A stretch of 64,000 nucleotides of DNA from Psychrosphaera sp. B3R10 (GTDB taxonomy: Bacteria > Pseudomonadota > Gammaproteobacteria > Enterobacterales > Alteromonadaceae), in the NCBI RefSeq assembly GCF_018861025.1, contig NZ_JAHKQH010000042.1, positions 1,964 through 65,963 on the forward strand, in the 5' to 3' direction. Under the pieces are notes generated by a model. That model ran no database searches, was not told the DNA's origin, and saw nothing but the letters and a program-made list of their open reading frames with translations. Positions 44,829 to 55,090 of the stretch are shown in pieces; the first letter of the stretch is position 1; every line of letters begins with the position of its first letter. Both the position numbers and the translations under genes were made by a program.

Positions 44829-47711
44829 TTAAAGTGTTTTAGTCGCTTCAGATGTTGCACTGTTGGTTGCATTAGATGCACCAGCAGAGCGGCCTGATAC
44901 CGTAATTGCAGGACGTGACTCGATAGCCATAGCCACTAAACTTTCACCAGTACCTGCTACTACAGGCGTTGGTTTTGTCATCGGCGCGCTAGCGAAGCCA
45001 ATCGTTGCTGATTTTGGTTTAACAATTTCAGTTTCGACCTTAGTCTCAGCTTTTACAACTTCAGCTTTCAATTCGGTTTTAGCAGGTTCTTTTACTTCTT
45101 CAGCCGGTTTAGGCTCTTCCGTAATTGGTGCTTCAACTTGTTCTACTTCAGCTTTAGGCGTATCGACAACGTCAGTTTTCACCTCAGGAGCCGCTTCAGC
45201 TTCAGGGACAGATACCGGAGCATCGACGCTTTGAACTTCTTCAATCGTTTTGGCAGCCGGTGTCAAATGTTCATGCGTTTGATCAAATGTTGCATCAGAC
45301 TCAGGATAACGACTTTCAACTTCAGCAGCTGTTTTGACAGATGCGAGTTGTTTAATCAATAAACGTTGTGCTTTAGTAACAAAGACTTTATCTGTTCTTA
45401 GTGGGCGTTTAAACCTATCTAAACCCGTCACTTTAACAACCGCTTTTTCTACAACTGGTTTAGCTGCTTCTGGCTGTTTTGTCGGTGCTTTTTTAGCAAC
45501 GTCAGTTTTAGCAACTTCAGTTTTAGCAACTTCAGTTTTAGCAGGCTCTGCTACGTTGGTCGCCTTTTGTTCGTTTTGAACTTTAGGTTTAACGTTTTGT
45601 TTCGCCGCTACTGCCGAGTCGTCTTTTTGAACTCGAACACGCTTACGATTGTTACGACGCTGACGACGTTCAGCGAGCTTCTCTTCTTTCTTAGGAGCAG
45701 GCGCTGCTGTTTTGGTTGTCGTTGCATCTTCGTTTTCATTAGTACGAGGCGCATTCTTTTGACGATTGTCATTCTTAGGCTTATTCGTGCGTTCCTGTGG
45801 TTTTCTACCACGCGGTTGTTCTGCACGTTTGTCATCGCGGTCTTCGTTATCGCGTTTGTTGTTACGATTACGATTACGGTTGCCATCAGCATTTTGGTTG
45901 CGATTGCGACTGCGATTTTTATTGTTATTACGACGATTGTCTTCACGTGGCCCATTGTTGGTATTACGTGATTTATTTTGCGTCTTCTTAGTCGTTTCTT
46001 CTTCAGATTTGAATAAGTCAGTAACAAACTTAACAAGTTTACTAAATAAGCTTGGACCAGCTGGCTTAGCCTGTTCTGCTGCTTTTGCTGGAGCCGCAGT
46101 CGGCGCCGGAGCAACAGGTGCTGCAAAACCTTTTAATACCGGTTGTTCAATCTCTTTTTTCATCGGAATAACGATTTCTTGAGTTGATTCTGCAGTTTCA
46201 GGTTTGGTCACAAGTTTAAAGCTTGAGTCAGCAATGTCTTCATCAATACGAACACGCACAACATCATAATGTGGTGTATCCATATGGATGTTAGGGATGA
46301 TCATTACGTTAACTTTATTGTTAATTTCGATGTGGCGAATAGAGTCACGTTTCTCATTTAACAAATAAGACGATACAGGAACAGGCACTTGCGCTTGAAT
46401 TTGAGCTGTATTTTCTTTAATAGCCTCTTCTTCAATAATACGAAGAATAGAAAGTGCTAAAGACTCATTACTACGGATTGTGCCTTGGCCATCACAACGA
46501 GGGCAAGTATGTTGGCTTGCATCACCTAATGAAGGACGTAAACGTTGACGTGACATTTCAAGCAAACCAAAACGACTGATTTTACCAATTTGCACGCGTG
46601 CACGGTCTTGTTTAACGCTGTCTTTTAGACGGTTTTCAACTTCGCGTTGATGTTTTGGTGGTGTCATGTCAATAAAGTCAATAACCAACAAACCACCTAA
46701 ATCTCTAAGGCGCAGTTGACGGGCAACTTCTTCAGCGGCTTCTAAATTAGTATTTAGGGCCGTTTCTTCGATGTCGCCACCTTTAGTTGCTTTTGAAGAG
46801 TTAATATCAATTGATACTAGGGCTTCAGTTGGGTCGATAACAATTGAGCCACCAGACGGAAGACGAACTTCACGTTGGAATGCCGATTCAATTTGCGACT
46901 CAATTTGGTAATGAGTAAATAAAGGTACGTCGCCTTTATAAAGCTTAACGCGTTCAACAAAGTCAGGTCTAAATAGTTCGATATGACCTTTTGCTTCATT
47001 AAATACGTTTTGGCTGTCGATTAGAATCTCGCCTACATCACGCTTAAGATAGTCACGTATCGCACGGAATACGACGTTACTTTCTTGGTGAATTAGGAAT
47101 GGAGCAGGGCGACCGCCAGCAGCTTGTTGGATTTTATCCCAATGTAATAGTAGTGCACGTAAGTCGTATTCAAGTTCTTCATACGATTTACCAACACCAG
47201 CAGTACGAACAATTAGACCCATGCCTTTAGGCAATTCTAATTTGTTTAGCGCTGTTTTAAGTTGTGTGCGTTCGTCACCTTCGATACGACGTGAAATACC
47301 GCCTGCACGTGGGTTATTTGGCATTAATACCAAATAGCTTCCAGCTACAGAGATAAACGTCGTAAGGGCTGCGCCTTTTTGACCGCGTTCTTCTTTTTCA
47401 ATCTGAATGATAACTTCTTGACCTTCTTTCACCACTTCTTTGATGTTAGGTCGGCCTTGAAATTTATAATCGTCAGGGAAGTAATTGCGGGCAATTTCTT
47501 TGAGAGGTAAGAATCCGTGTCTATCCGCACCATAGTCGACAAATGCCGCCTCTAGGCTCGGTTCAACTCGAGTGATAGTTCCTTTGTAGATGTTGGCCTT
47601 CTTTTGTTCATGACCTGGACTTTCGATGTCAAGGTCATACAAACGCTGACCATCAACCAACGCGACACGCATTTCTTCTTGTTGCGTGGCATTAATTAAC
47701 ATGCGTTTCAT
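44829..47711 (-). CDS. rne: Ribonuclease E
   Basis: A 960-residue endoribonuclease, scaffold of the RNA degradosome. The start [21 protein letters not shown] equals the E. coli N-terminus. The S1 domain is at about 35-125; the catalytic Asp residues lie in [15 protein letters not shown] and [12 protein letters not shown]; the zinc-link is CPRC near residue 405. The C-terminal half is disordered. It has an amphipathic [15 protein letters not shown] membrane anchor near 565, an Arg/Asn-rich RNA-binding stretch (about 585-700), a [16 protein letters not shown] repeat, and SAPMTKPTP near the end, resembling the PNPase-binding site. Its own mRNA leader is expected to be a feedback target. Confidence 0.97.
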   Translation of the reverse strand: MKRMLINATQQEEMRVALVDGQRLYDLDIESPGHEQKKANIYKGTITRVEPSLEAAFVDYGADRHGFLPLKEIARNYFPDDYKFQGRPNIKEVVKEGQEVIIQIEKEERGQKGAALTTFISVAGSYLVLMPNNPRAGGISRRIEGDERTQLKTALNKLELPKGMGLIVRTAGVGKSYEELEYDLRALLLHWDKIQQAAGGRPAPFLIHQESNVVFRAIRDYLKRDVGEILIDSQNVFNEAKGHIELFRPDFVERVKLYKGDVPLFTHYQIESQIESAFQREVRLPSGGSIVIDPTEALVSIDINSSKATKGGDIEETALNTNLEAAEEVARQLRLRDLGGLLVIDFIDMTPPKHQREVENRLKDSVKQDRARVQIGKISRFGLLEMSRQRLRPSLGDASQHTCPRCDGQGTIRSNESLALSILRIIEEEAIKENTAQIQAQVPVPVSSYLLNEKRDSIRHIEINNKVNVMIIPNIHMDTPHYDVVRVRIDEDIADSSFKLVTKPETAESTQEIVIPMKKEIEQPVLKGFAAPVAPAPTAAPAKAAEQAKPAGPSLFSKLVKFVTDLFKSEEETTKKTQNKSRNTNNGPREDNRRNNNKNRSRNRNQNADGNRNRNRNNKRDNEDRDDKRAEQPRGRKPQERTNKPKNDNRQKNAPRTNENEDATTTKTAAPAPKKEEKLAERRQRRNNRKRVRVQKDDSAVAAKQNVKPKVQNEQKATNVAEPAKTEVAKTEVAKTDVAKKAPTKQPEAAKPVVEKAVVKVTGLDRFKRPLRTDKVFVTKAQRLLIKQLASVKTAAEVESRYPESDATFDQTHEHLTPAAKTIEEVQSVDAPVSVPEAEAAPEVKTDVVDTPKAEVEQVEAPITEEPKPAEEVKEPAKTELKAEVVKAETKVETEIVKPKSATIGFASAPMTKPTPVVAGTGESLVAMAIESRPAITVSGRSAGASNATNSATSEATKTL
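45492..45545 (-). repeat. Short in-frame repeats in the RNase E tail
   Basis: An approximately 15-bp unit encoding [10 protein letters not shown] occurs three times in a row within the disordered C-terminal half of rne. Copies are nearly identical in nucleotides, so the length may vary between strains. Confidence 0.8.
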
Positions 47712-48239
47712 ATATATAGTAGCTCTTTATTTTTTAGGGCCACGTTTCACACATTTTTACCTGCACTATTGAACACACCTAGGCGCTGTATAGTTTCTCA
47801 ACTAGTTATTGCTTCATTTCAATCGTCTCGATTGTAATCAAGGGTTTCAAATTCTATTTGTCAGAATACTTCATGTGCCAATTGCTAAAAATGCTTTTGG
47901 AATACGTGGCACTGGTTAAATTAACGCCTCTTTTAGTTGACAGGTCTGAACGGTTAAAGAAGAGGGTAATATGTTACACGCATTACCGTACTTAAGTGGC
48001 GTGGAGGTTTGAGATTATGTTCCTGGCACCGATTATAGATGTGCGCTGTGGAAGTTTTCTGATATTATCGAGTTCTCAAACCCTGCTCCGTTACATGACT
48101 CTTACGTCCATTGAGTGAGGCAGTTCAATCAGTTGCTCAACTGAGCGCGGCCATTATCAGTCGCATTGCCAGATATAGCAACATAATTAAAGCAGTTTTT
48201 CATATAATTGTTGAAAAAATGACAGGTAATGACGTTTTT
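47712..48239. other. 528-bp divergent leader region between rne and rluC
   Basis: Both genes are read outward from here. Small inverted repeats are visible: CAATCG/CGATTG (47820-47834) and GTGCCA/TGGCAC (about 47875-47911), which would be folded in the rne leader RNA. RNase E of E. coli controls its own mRNA through leader hairpins, and a long leader here is consistent with that. I could not settle promoter boxes. Plus-strand codons from 48111 continue in frame into rluC but do not look coding. Confidence 0.5.
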
Positions 48240-49208
48240 ATGACCGAACAAACCACAGAATTCCCGAAAGTTCAATTTGTCGAAATTGACGAGGTTCATG
48301 AAGGGCAACGAATAGACAACTTTCTCATTACCAAATTGAAAGGGGTTCCTAAATCAGTTATTTACCGAATTTTGCGAAAAGGCGAAGTTCGAGTTAACAA
48401 GGGCCGTATTAAACAGACATACAAATTGTTAAATGGCGATGTTGTCCGAATCCCCCCCGTTAGAGTAAAAAGTGACCAAGAGTCAAATATATCTAGTGGT
48501 CTGAAATCTGTACAAAAATTGGAACAAGCGATCATTTATGAAGACAAATCTCTTATCGTATTAAATAAGCCATCTGGCATTGCTGTTCACGGGGGGAGCG
48601 GATTAAGTTTTGGGGTTATCGAAGGGTTGCGTGCACTTAGACCTAAAGAAAAGATGCTTGAACTTGTGCATCGATTAGATCGCGACACGTCAGGTATTTT
48701 ATTGATTGCTAAAAAACGTTCTACTTTAGTGGCGCTACATGAGCAACTAAGAAGTAAGTCGATGAACAAAATCTACTGGGCATTGGTTGAAGGCGAATGG
48801 GATAAGTCAGTACGTTCAGTGCAAGAGCCCCTGTTAAAAATCAATACAAAATCTGGTGAGCGCATCGTTGTTGTTGATAGAGAACAAGGCAAAAGCTCAT
48901 GCACTATGTTTGATGTTGTCGAACCGCTCGACGGCGCAACATTGATAGAAGCAAGACCGCAAACCGGTCGTACTCATCAAATTCGAGTGCATACCGCGTG
49001 TAAAGGTCATGCTATTGCGTGTGACGATAAATATGGTGACAAAGCATTTGCGGCTCGAGCGAATTCACTGGGGTTAAAACGATTATTTTTACATGCCAAG
49101 GAAATTTCGTTTTACCACCCTGTGTCTGAAACCACTGTGCGATTTGAAGCCGAATTGGAACCTGCTCTACTAAATGCAATTGAAGCGTTTAGGATTAAGT
49201 CGGATTAA
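48240..49208 (+). CDS. rluC: 23S rRNA pseudouridine synthase (955/2504/2580)
   Basis: A 322-residue RluA-family synthase (E. coli RluC 319). The ATG at 48240 gives MTEQTTEFPKVQFVEIDE, aligning with the E. coli start; an in-frame ATG at 48219 is possible, while the frame open from 48111 adds a poor-quality extension. An S4-like RNA-binding domain comes first (GQRIDNFLITKLKGVPKSVIYRILRKGEVRVN), then the catalytic motif ELVHRLDRDTSGILLIAKK with its Asp, and RPQTGRTHQIRVH. Standard divergent neighbour of rne. Confidence 0.94.
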   Translation: MTEQTTEFPKVQFVEIDEVHEGQRIDNFLITKLKGVPKSVIYRILRKGEVRVNKGRIKQTYKLLNGDVVRIPPVRVKSDQESNISSGLKSVQKLEQAIIYEDKSLIVLNKPSGIAVHGGSGLSFGVIEGLRALRPKEKMLELVHRLDRDTSGILLIAKKRSTLVALHEQLRSKSMNKIYWALVEGEWDKSVRSVQEPLLKINTKSGERIVVVDREQGKSSCTMFDVVEPLDGATLIEARPQTGRTHQIRVHTACKGHAIACDDKYGDKAFAARANSLGLKRLFLHAKEISFYHPVSETTVRFEAELEPALLNAIEAFRIKSD

Positions 49209-49358
49209 CCAGCGCTATAAACCAGTTGAGTAGCTAATACAAACGCGGTTCAAAAACGATATGATGAAAGTGCTAATAGAAGTAAAGTTTAATGGGTATA
49301 ACAATTGAATTATTTCGTTTGGCGATTGCGATAACGTAATTAAAAAGAATAGCCATTA

Positions 49359-49393
49359 AAAAGCCACATCTTCATTTATTGAATGTGGCTTTT
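49359..49393. terminator. Bidirectional terminator between rluC and yceF
   Basis: AAAAGCCACAT (49359-49369) and ATGTGGCTTTT (49383-49393) pair around a 13-nt AT-rich loop between converging genes. Confidence 0.85.
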
Positions 49394-49399
49394 GTGATT

Positions 49400-50008
49400 T
49401 TATGTGGCTTGTTGTTCTAATACATGAAATCCAAACTGCGACAATATTTCAGTTAATTTAATTAAAGGTAGCCCAATTAATGTATTTGGATCGTCGCCAA
49501 CCAGTTTTTCAAATAAGCAAATGCCCAATGCTTCACTTTTAAAACTGCCTGCACAATTATATGGTTTTTCTGCAAGCAGGTAGTTTTCTATTTGATCACG
49601 ACTCAACGCTTTAAAATGAACTTCAAATGGTTCTACAATAGCCGTTGTTTTGCCAGTAGCAGAGCACGTAACCGCTAAACCCGTTAAAAAGGTGACTTTA
49701 TTACCAGAGAACTCTGAAAGCTGCTTGACGGCATTTTCGTGGGTATGTGGCTTTCCTAAAATACGATTATCGAAAACCGCAACTTGATCTGAACCAATAA
49801 TAAGGGCATCTTCATGACGTACTGCAACAGCATTCGCTTTTAAAATCGCTAAACGTTCAACAAGCTGCTGTGGTGTTTCGTTTAATAGAGGTGTTTCATC
49901 TACTTCTGGTTTATCCGTAACAAATTTGATATTAAGTTTATCGAGAATCTGTTTGCGAAATGGCGATGTTGAACCAAGTACTATTGTGGGTGTTTTAATT
50001 TTAGTCAT
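49400..50008 (-). CDS. yceF: Maf-family nucleotide pyrophosphatase YceF (7-methyl-GTP type)
   Basis: A 202-residue Maf/HAM1-like pyrophosphatase, which cleans modified nucleotides from the pool. Motifs: VLGSTSPFRKQILDKLNIKF, KPEVDETPLL, ALIIGSDQVAVFDNRILGKP with the catalytic Asp/Gln, and GSFKSEALGICLFE. The Arg-less Gln-rich segment and the place next to yceD-rpmF fit the YceF subgroup. It diverges from yceD with 125 bp between starts. Confidence 0.92.
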   Translation of the reverse strand: MTKIKTPTIVLGSTSPFRKQILDKLNIKFVTDKPEVDETPLLNETPQQLVERLAILKANAVAVRHEDALIIGSDQVAVFDNRILGKPHTHENAVKQLSEFSGNKVTFLTGLAVTCSATGKTTAIVEPFEVHFKALSRDQIENYLLAEKPYNCAGSFKSEALGICLFEKLVGDDPNTLIGLPLIKLTEILSQFGFHVLEQQAT

Positions 50009-50095
50009 GTTTTGCTCAGAAAATTAGCAATTTGTTAATTAATAGTGGATTATGTCCGGAGTTTAGCTTTTTTTCGTGTTTCGTACTATTTTCTT

Positions 50096-50124
50096 TTGAC
50101 TATAGAGAACACTAACTATATTAT
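50096..50124 (+). promoter_or_regulatory. Consensus-like promoter of the yceD-rpmF-plsX-fab run
   Basis: TTGACT (50096-50101), a 17-bp spacer and TATTAT (50119-50124) are close to the sigma-70 consensus. A start about seven bases downstream falls at 50130-50132, only 2-4 bases before the yceD ATG at 50134. Confidence 0.75.
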
Positions 50125-50133
50125 GCGCGCCCT

Positions 50134-50667
50134 ATGCAAATGGTAAAAATTCCTATCTCGATCGCACCAGCAAGAGCTGCGCTTAAACGAATGACTTATG
50201 ACGGTATTATCGTTAAGAGTGAGTTTGTTCGTATTAAAGAAGTGGCAACTGTTTTAGACGATCACATAAACGTGACTATTGAATGTGGTATTGATGCCCA
50301 GAATTTAGTTGTGATTAAAGGCAACGCGGCTGCTAATTTAGAATTAGTATGTCAACGATGTGGAACGGGTTTAAAAACCCACATTTCTACAGAGTTCGCA
50401 TTTACTCCGGTAAATGTGTCGGCTGAAGAGAGTGACGAACGGATACCAGATGCGTACGAAGAAATCGAACTAAATGAATTTGGTGAGGTCAGCCTCGTTG
50501 AATTAATCGAAGACGAATTAATGTTGGCGCTACCTATTGTAGCAATGCATGAGCTAAAAGATTGTCAACTCAAAGAGACTGACATGACATTTGGTGAATT
50601 GGCGCCAGAAGCGACGGAAGAGAAAAAATCGAATCCGTTTGATGTATTGAAAAAACTTAAGAACTAG
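50134..50667 (+). CDS. yceD: YceD (DUF177) protein, 23S rRNA accumulation factor
   Basis: A 177-residue protein of the DUF177 family (E. coli YceD 173), needed for normal 23S rRNA levels in plants and bacteria. Conserved: CQRCGTGL, a Cys pair; AYEEIELNEFGEVSLVELIEDELMLALPIV; and NPFDVLKKLK at the end. The ATG at 50134 (or the next codon-in-frame ATG at 50140) has no SD upstream, and the promoter lies just before it. It is 9 bp upstream of rpmF. Confidence 0.93.
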   Translation: MQMVKIPISIAPARAALKRMTYDGIIVKSEFVRIKEVATVLDDHINVTIECGIDAQNLVVIKGNAAANLELVCQRCGTGLKTHISTEFAFTPVNVSAEESDERIPDAYEEIELNEFGEVSLVELIEDELMLALPIVAMHELKDCQLKETDMTFGELAPEATEEKKSNPFDVLKKLKN

Positions 50668-50676
50668 GAGACGGCA

Positions 50677-50841
50677 ATGGCAGTTCAAAAAAGTAAGAAA
50701 TCCCGTGCTAGACGTGGCATGCGTCGTTCACATGATGCATTAACTGCAGAGAATCTTTCTGTAGATCAAACGACTGGTGAAACTCACCGTCGTCATCATA
50801 TGACTGCAGACGGCTATTTCAAAGGCCGTAAAATTAAGTAA
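50677..50841 (+). CDS. rpmF: 50S ribosomal protein L32
   Basis: A 54-residue ribosomal protein. It begins [20 protein letters not shown], the L32 signature, and ends [10 protein letters not shown]. coli L32 has 57 residues. AGGAG lies seven bases before the ATG. Conserved position between yceD and plsX couples ribosome and lipid synthesis genes. Confidence 0.97.
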   Translation: MAVQKSKKSRARRGMRRSHDALTAENLSVDQTTGETHRRHHMTADGYFKGRKIK

Positions 50842-50859
50842 GCGAAAGTAGACTTAATT

Positions 50860-51885
50860 ATGCGTGATATTCGCATCGCGCTAGATATGATGGGGGGCGA
50901 TTATGGCCCCCGAGCTACTATTCCAGCAGCCATACGCGCTGTTGAAAAATACCCCTATTTACATCTATATCTTTGTGGTCATTCGCAAAGTATTCACACG
51001 TTTTTAAATAAGCATAATGCGTTAAATCATCCTCGCTTGACAGTTGTCCATACGGAACAAGTTGTTAATCAAGATGAACGACCTGATATTGCTTTACGTC
51101 GTAAAAATCGTTCATCAATGCGCAAAGCCCTCGATCTTGTTGAGCAAGACCAAGCGGATGCCTGCGTTTCCGCCGGAAATACCGGTGCCTTATTGGCGAT
51201 GGCGCGATATGTACTAAAAACGTTGCCGTTAATCAAACGTCCCGCGTTAATTAGTTCACTACCTACTTATGAAAACGAAAAAGTCTATTTGCTGGATTTA
51301 GGTGCAAACATACACCAATGCCCAGAGACCTTGTTTCAGTTTGCCGTAATGGGTTCTGTGATGGCAAACGAAGTTGAAGGTATTGAAAACCCTAGGGTAG
51401 CCTTGCTAAACGTTGGTGAAGAAGAGATCAAAGGCAGTGACCATTTAAAGCAAGCTGCAGAAATGTTGTCCAAATGCAAACACATTAATTATGTTGGATT
51501 TGCTGAAGGTAACGATATTTTTTCAGGAAAAGCCGATGTTATTGTCTGTGACGGTTTTGTCGGCAATGTGGCATTAAAAACCATTGAAGGCGTCGCAAAG
51601 CTTATTATATCTAAGCTTAGAGCCTTAAGTGAAAAGTCTTTGTTTACCAAAATAATGATTGGTATCTTAATGCCAGGGATCAGAAAACTGTTTTCAAAGA
51701 TGAACCCCGACCACTACAACGGTGCGAGTCTGGTAGGATTGCGCGGAATTGTGGTTAAGAGCCATGGTAATGCGTCTGCTAAAGCTTTTTATAGCGCGAT
51801 TAAAGAAGCGGTAAAAGAAGCGCAGCGTCAAGTTCCACATAAAATTAAAGATAGAGTGGAACAGGTCCTCAAAGACGAGGAATAA
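50860..51885 (+). CDS. plsX: Phosphate acyltransferase PlsX
   Basis: A 341-residue peripheral membrane enzyme that makes acyl-phosphate from acyl-ACP for phospholipid synthesis. Motifs: IALDMMGGDYGPRATIPAAI at the N-terminus, CVSAGNTGALLAMARYVLK, KGSDHLKQAAEML and ICDGFVGNVALKTIEGVAK (VCDGFVGN here). It starts 18 bp after rpmF, and fabH follows. Confidence 0.96.
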   Translation: MRDIRIALDMMGGDYGPRATIPAAIRAVEKYPYLHLYLCGHSQSIHTFLNKHNALNHPRLTVVHTEQVVNQDERPDIALRRKNRSSMRKALDLVEQDQADACVSAGNTGALLAMARYVLKTLPLIKRPALISSLPTYENEKVYLLDLGANIHQCPETLFQFAVMGSVMANEVEGIENPRVALLNVGEEEIKGSDHLKQAAEMLSKCKHINYVGFAEGNDIFSGKADVIVCDGFVGNVALKTIEGVAKLIISKLRALSEKSLFTKIMIGILMPGIRKLFSKMNPDHYNGASLVGLRGIVVKSHGNASAKAFYSAIKEAVKEAQRQVPHKIKDRVEQVLKDEE

Positions 51886-51918
51886 TAACAAAAAGTCTTA
51901 GCGACATTGAGAGGATTC

Positions 51919-52881
51919 ATGTTTTCAAGAATTATAGGCACAGGTAGTTATTTCCCGCCTCATATACGTACCAATTCAGATTTAGAAAAAATGGTCGACA
52001 CTAGTGATGAGTGGATCCAAGAGCGTACTGGCATGAAAGAACGCCGCATCATTGGTGAAGGTGAAACATTGGCATCAATGGCTGTTGAAGCGTCTAAAAA
52101 GGCGATTGAAGCGGCTGGTATAGACGCTGATGAAATAGATTTTGTTATTGTTGGTACTACGAGTCATTACCGCTCGTTGCCAAGTGCTGCATGTGAAGTG
52201 CAACGAGATTTAGGTCTAAAGTCAGGTGTTCCAGCTATGGATGTATCAGCAGCCTGTTCCGGTTTTGTTTATGCACTTAGCGTGGCAGATGCCTATGTTA
52301 AAACTGGGCAAGCAAAAAAAGCCTTAGTCATTGGCGCTGATTGTTTAAGTCGATTAATGAGTCCTGAAGACCGTTCAATGGTCATTTTGTTTGGTGATGC
52401 TGCTGGAGCTGTTATTGTTGAAGCATCAGAAGAGCCTGGCGTGTTGTCCACACACATCCATTCAGACGGCAACTACACAGAATTACTCCAAGTTGGAATT
52501 CCGACACGTGGTGATGAAGCATCAGTTCATACGAACTGGGGTTCTATGGAAGGCAATAAAGTATTTAAAGTTGCGGTTTCAAAATTAACAGAAGTCGTAG
52601 ACGAAACGCTTGAACACAATGGTATTGATAAGTCACAAATTGACTGGTTAGTGCCTCATCAAGCGAACTTAAGAATTATTTCTGCGGTAGCCAAAAAGCT
52701 CGATATGTCAATGGATCAGGTTGTTATCAACTTAGACCGTTACGGCAATACATCAGCCGCAACTGTACCAACCGCGCTAGATGAAGCAATTCGCGATGGC
52801 CGAATTCAACGTGGACACAACCTAATGTTTAATGCATTTGGTGGTGGATTCACCTGGGCATCAGCACTGATTAAATATTAA
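51919..52881 (+). CDS. fabH: Beta-ketoacyl-ACP synthase III
   Basis: FabH condenses acetyl-CoA with malonyl-ACP to start fatty-acid synthesis. The ATG at 51919 gives [19 protein letters not shown] and 320 residues (E. coli 317); a TTG four codons upstream is less likely. The catalytic triad is visible: Cys in [13 protein letters not shown] (about 112), His in [12 protein letters not shown] and Asn in [15 protein letters not shown]. It follows plsX and precedes fabD. Confidence 0.96.
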   Translation: MFSRIIGTGSYFPPHIRTNSDLEKMVDTSDEWIQERTGMKERRIIGEGETLASMAVEASKKAIEAAGIDADEIDFVIVGTTSHYRSLPSAACEVQRDLGLKSGVPAMDVSAACSGFVYALSVADAYVKTGQAKKALVIGADCLSRLMSPEDRSMVILFGDAAGAVIVEASEEPGVLSTHIHSDGNYTELLQVGIPTRGDEASVHTNWGSMEGNKVFKVAVSKLTEVVDETLEHNGIDKSQIDWLVPHQANLRIISAVAKKLDMSMDQVVINLDRYGNTSAATVPTALDEAIRDGRIQRGHNLMFNAFGGGFTWASALIKY

Positions 52882-52894
52882 GAAAGAGATTTAG

Positions 52895-53818
52895 ATGACA
52901 AAAGCAATCATTTTCCCTGGTCAGGGTTCACAGTCTGTAGGCATGTTAGCAGACCTCTATGACAAGTTTGATGTTGTACAATCAACGTTTAATCAAGCAT
53001 CAGATGCCCTTGGTTACGATTTATGGGCGTTAGTTAAAGACGATGCTGAAGGTAAACTTAGCCAAACCGAATTTACTCAGCCAGCTTTATTAACAGCGTC
53101 AGTTGCGGTTTGGCGTGCTTACGTTGCTGAAGGCGGTTCTGTTCCTCGTTATTTAGCAGGCCACAGTTTAGGTGAGTACTCAGCTTTAGTTTGCGCTGGG
53201 GTACTAAGTCTTGAAGATGCCGTTAAACTTGTTGAGAAGCGTGGTCAATATATGCAACAGGCGGTTCCCGCAGGAACCGGAGCAATGGCCGCCATTATAG
53301 GTTTGGCTGACGATTTAATTGCTAAGGCCTGTAGTGAAGCCGCTCAGGGTGAAGTCGTTTCACCGGTGAACTTCAATTCACCAGGTCAAATTGTAATCGC
53401 GGGCAATAAAGCTGCCGTTGAACGTGCAATGGAATTGTGTAAAGAAGCAGGCGCTAAACGTGCCTTGCCATTACCAGTTTCTGTACCGTCTCATTGTGCA
53501 CTTATGAAACCTGCGGCTGATATGTTGGCAGCGGATTTGGTTAATTTAGAATTTAATACACCTGAAATTTCGGTGGTTAATAATGTTGATGTCAAAGTTG
53601 AATCTGACCCAGAAGCGATAAAACAAGCATTAATTAAGCAGTTATATAGTCCTGTACGTTGGACAGAAACCATTCAGTTTTTTGCAGCTGAAGGGATCAC
53701 AGACAGCTTTGAATTTGGCCCAGGGAAAGTACTTTCTGGTCTAGCAAAACGTATCGATAAGTCAGTAAGTTGTGTGTCTGTTTCAGACAGCGATAGCTTG
53801 TTGGCAATAGTTAAATAA
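52895..53818 (+). CDS. fabD: Malonyl-CoA:ACP transacylase
   Basis: A 307-residue enzyme loading malonyl groups on ACP. N-terminal IIFPGQGSQSVGML, the nucleophile Ser in GHSLGEYSALV (about residue 92) and the partner His in VSVPSHCALM (about 201) are present. Length equals E. coli FabD (309). Spacing to fabH is 13 bp and to fabG 11 bp. Confidence 0.97.
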   Translation: MTKAIIFPGQGSQSVGMLADLYDKFDVVQSTFNQASDALGYDLWALVKDDAEGKLSQTEFTQPALLTASVAVWRAYVAEGGSVPRYLAGHSLGEYSALVCAGVLSLEDAVKLVEKRGQYMQQAVPAGTGAMAAIIGLADDLIAKACSEAAQGEVVSPVNFNSPGQIVIAGNKAAVERAMELCKEAGAKRALPLPVSVPSHCALMKPAADMLAADLVNLEFNTPEISVVNNVDVKVESDPEAIKQALIKQLYSPVRWTETIQFFAAEGITDSFEFGPGKVLSGLAKRIDKSVSCVSVSDSDSLLAIVK

Positions 53819-53829
53819 GAGGGATATAG

Positions 53830-54573
53830 ATGTCTTTATTTAGTTTAGAAGGCAAAGTGGTATTAGTTACCGGCGCGTCTCGTGGTATTGGTAAAGCAGT
53901 TGCAGAGCAACTTGTTGCCCAAGGTGCGAAAGTTGCAGGTACGGCTACATCAGAAAGTGGTGCAGCGAATATCTCAGAATATTTGGGTGAAAATGGTAAA
54001 GGTTACGCGTTAAATGTAACGGATATCGATTCAGTTAACGAAACGTTAGCAGCAATTAAAGCTGATATGGGTGACGTTGACGTATTAGTGAATAATGCTG
54101 GTATTACCCGCGACAATCTTTTGATGCGCATGAAAGAGTCTGAATGGGATGAAATTATTCAAACCAATTTGACCTCAATCTTCCGTTTGTCGAAAGCGGT
54201 ATTACGTCCTATGATGAAAAAACGTCATGGTCGTATCATTAATATCGGCTCTGTCGTTGGTACTATGGGGAATGGCGGTCAGGCTAATTATGCAGCAGCG
54301 AAAGCGGGTGTTATTGGTTTTTCTAAGTCATTGGCGCGAGAAGTTGCCTCACGTGGCATTACGGTTAACGTAATTGCACCTGGTTTTATCGATACAGATA
54401 TGACTAAAGCGTTGGGAGATGACCAAAGAAAAGCGATTTCAGATCAGGTTCCAGCCGACAGGTTAGGTGATCCGAAAGAAATTGCGGCGACGGTTGCATT
54501 CCTTGCAAGCAGTGAATCTGGCTACATTACGGGTGAAACAATCCACGTAAATGGTGGCATGTATATGGTATAG
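53830..54573 (+). CDS. fabG: 3-oxoacyl-ACP reductase
   Basis: A 247-residue short-chain dehydrogenase reducing 3-ketoacyl-ACP with NADPH. The cofactor loop VTGASRGIGKAVAEQL, NNAGITRDNLLMRM, the catalytic Ser region GSVVGTMGN, and YAAAKAGVIGFSK with Tyr-x-x-x-Lys are present. C-terminus GYITGETIHVNGGMYMV is typical FabG. It lies between fabD and acpP. Confidence 0.97.
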   Translation: MSLFSLEGKVVLVTGASRGIGKAVAEQLVAQGAKVAGTATSESGAANISEYLGENGKGYALNVTDIDSVNETLAAIKADMGDVDVLVNNAGITRDNLLMRMKESEWDEIIQTNLTSIFRLSKAVLRPMMKKRHGRIINIGSVVGTMGNGGQANYAAAKAGVIGFSKSLAREVASRGITVNVIAPGFIDTDMTKALGDDQRKAISDQVPADRLGDPKEIAATVAFLASSESGYITGETIHVNGGMYMV

Positions 54574-54729
54574 CTATTGAAATTGTTTGATTTTGATAGC
54601 AAAAGGGTCGAAACTGTCATCAGGTTTGACCACCGCAATAAATAAAATTATAACTTGAATACGACGTAGTCATTCTTTTAAACTACGCGCATTCAAACAT
54701 TATCTTATAAAATGATAAGGAAAATAAAA

Positions 54730-54963
54730 ATGAGTATTGAAGATCGCGTAGCAAAGATCGTTATTGAGCAATTAGGTGTTAAAGAAGAAGAAGTTAAATC
54801 TGAGTCTTCTTTCGTAGATGATCTTGGCGCTGATTCTCTAGATACTGTTGAGTTGGTTATGGCTCTTGAAGAAGAATTCGACACAGAGATCCCAGACGAA
54901 GAAGCAGAGAAAATCACAACTGTTCAATCTGCAATTGACTATATCAAAGCACACGCTGAATAA
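54730..54963 (+). CDS. acpP: Acyl carrier protein
   Basis: A 77-residue acidic four-helix protein; the phosphopantetheine Ser is in [20 protein letters not shown] (DSL motif). The ATG at 54730 gives [17 protein letters not shown], as in other Gammaproteobacteria; an in-frame ATG at 54712 would add six basic residues. AAGGA is nine bases upstream. A 156-bp gap from fabG leaves room for a separate promoter, and a strong terminator follows. Confidence 0.98.
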   Translation: MSIEDRVAKIVIEQLGVKEEEVKSESSFVDDLGADSLDTVELVMALEEEFDTEIPDEEAEKITTVQSAIDYIKAHAE

Positions 54964-54983
54964 TCGATTTTGTATTTGAAATT

Positions 54984-55008
54984 GGGCAGCACACGCTGCC
55001 CTTTTTTT
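54984..55008 (+). terminator. Terminator of acpP
   Basis: GGGCAGC and GCTGCCC pair across ACAC and are followed by seven T residues, 20 bp past acpP. fabF therefore needs read-through or its own promoter in the next 80 bp. Confidence 0.92.
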
Positions 55009-55090
55009 CGCCTCAATATAAATTCCGCTTGAGTTTTAAACTTAGAATACAATCAGAATCAATATTCTTGGCAGTTTCCGGAGAAAGAAC

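Noticed and set aside
45567-45971. Long frames opposite the rne C-terminal tail
   Set aside because: They arise from the biased Arg/Asn/Lys codons of the disordered RNase E tail and show no family or start signals.
48111-48239. N-terminal extension of RluC
   Set aside because: The 43 extra residues have no counterpart in RluC; the RluC-like sequence begins at the ATG at 48240.
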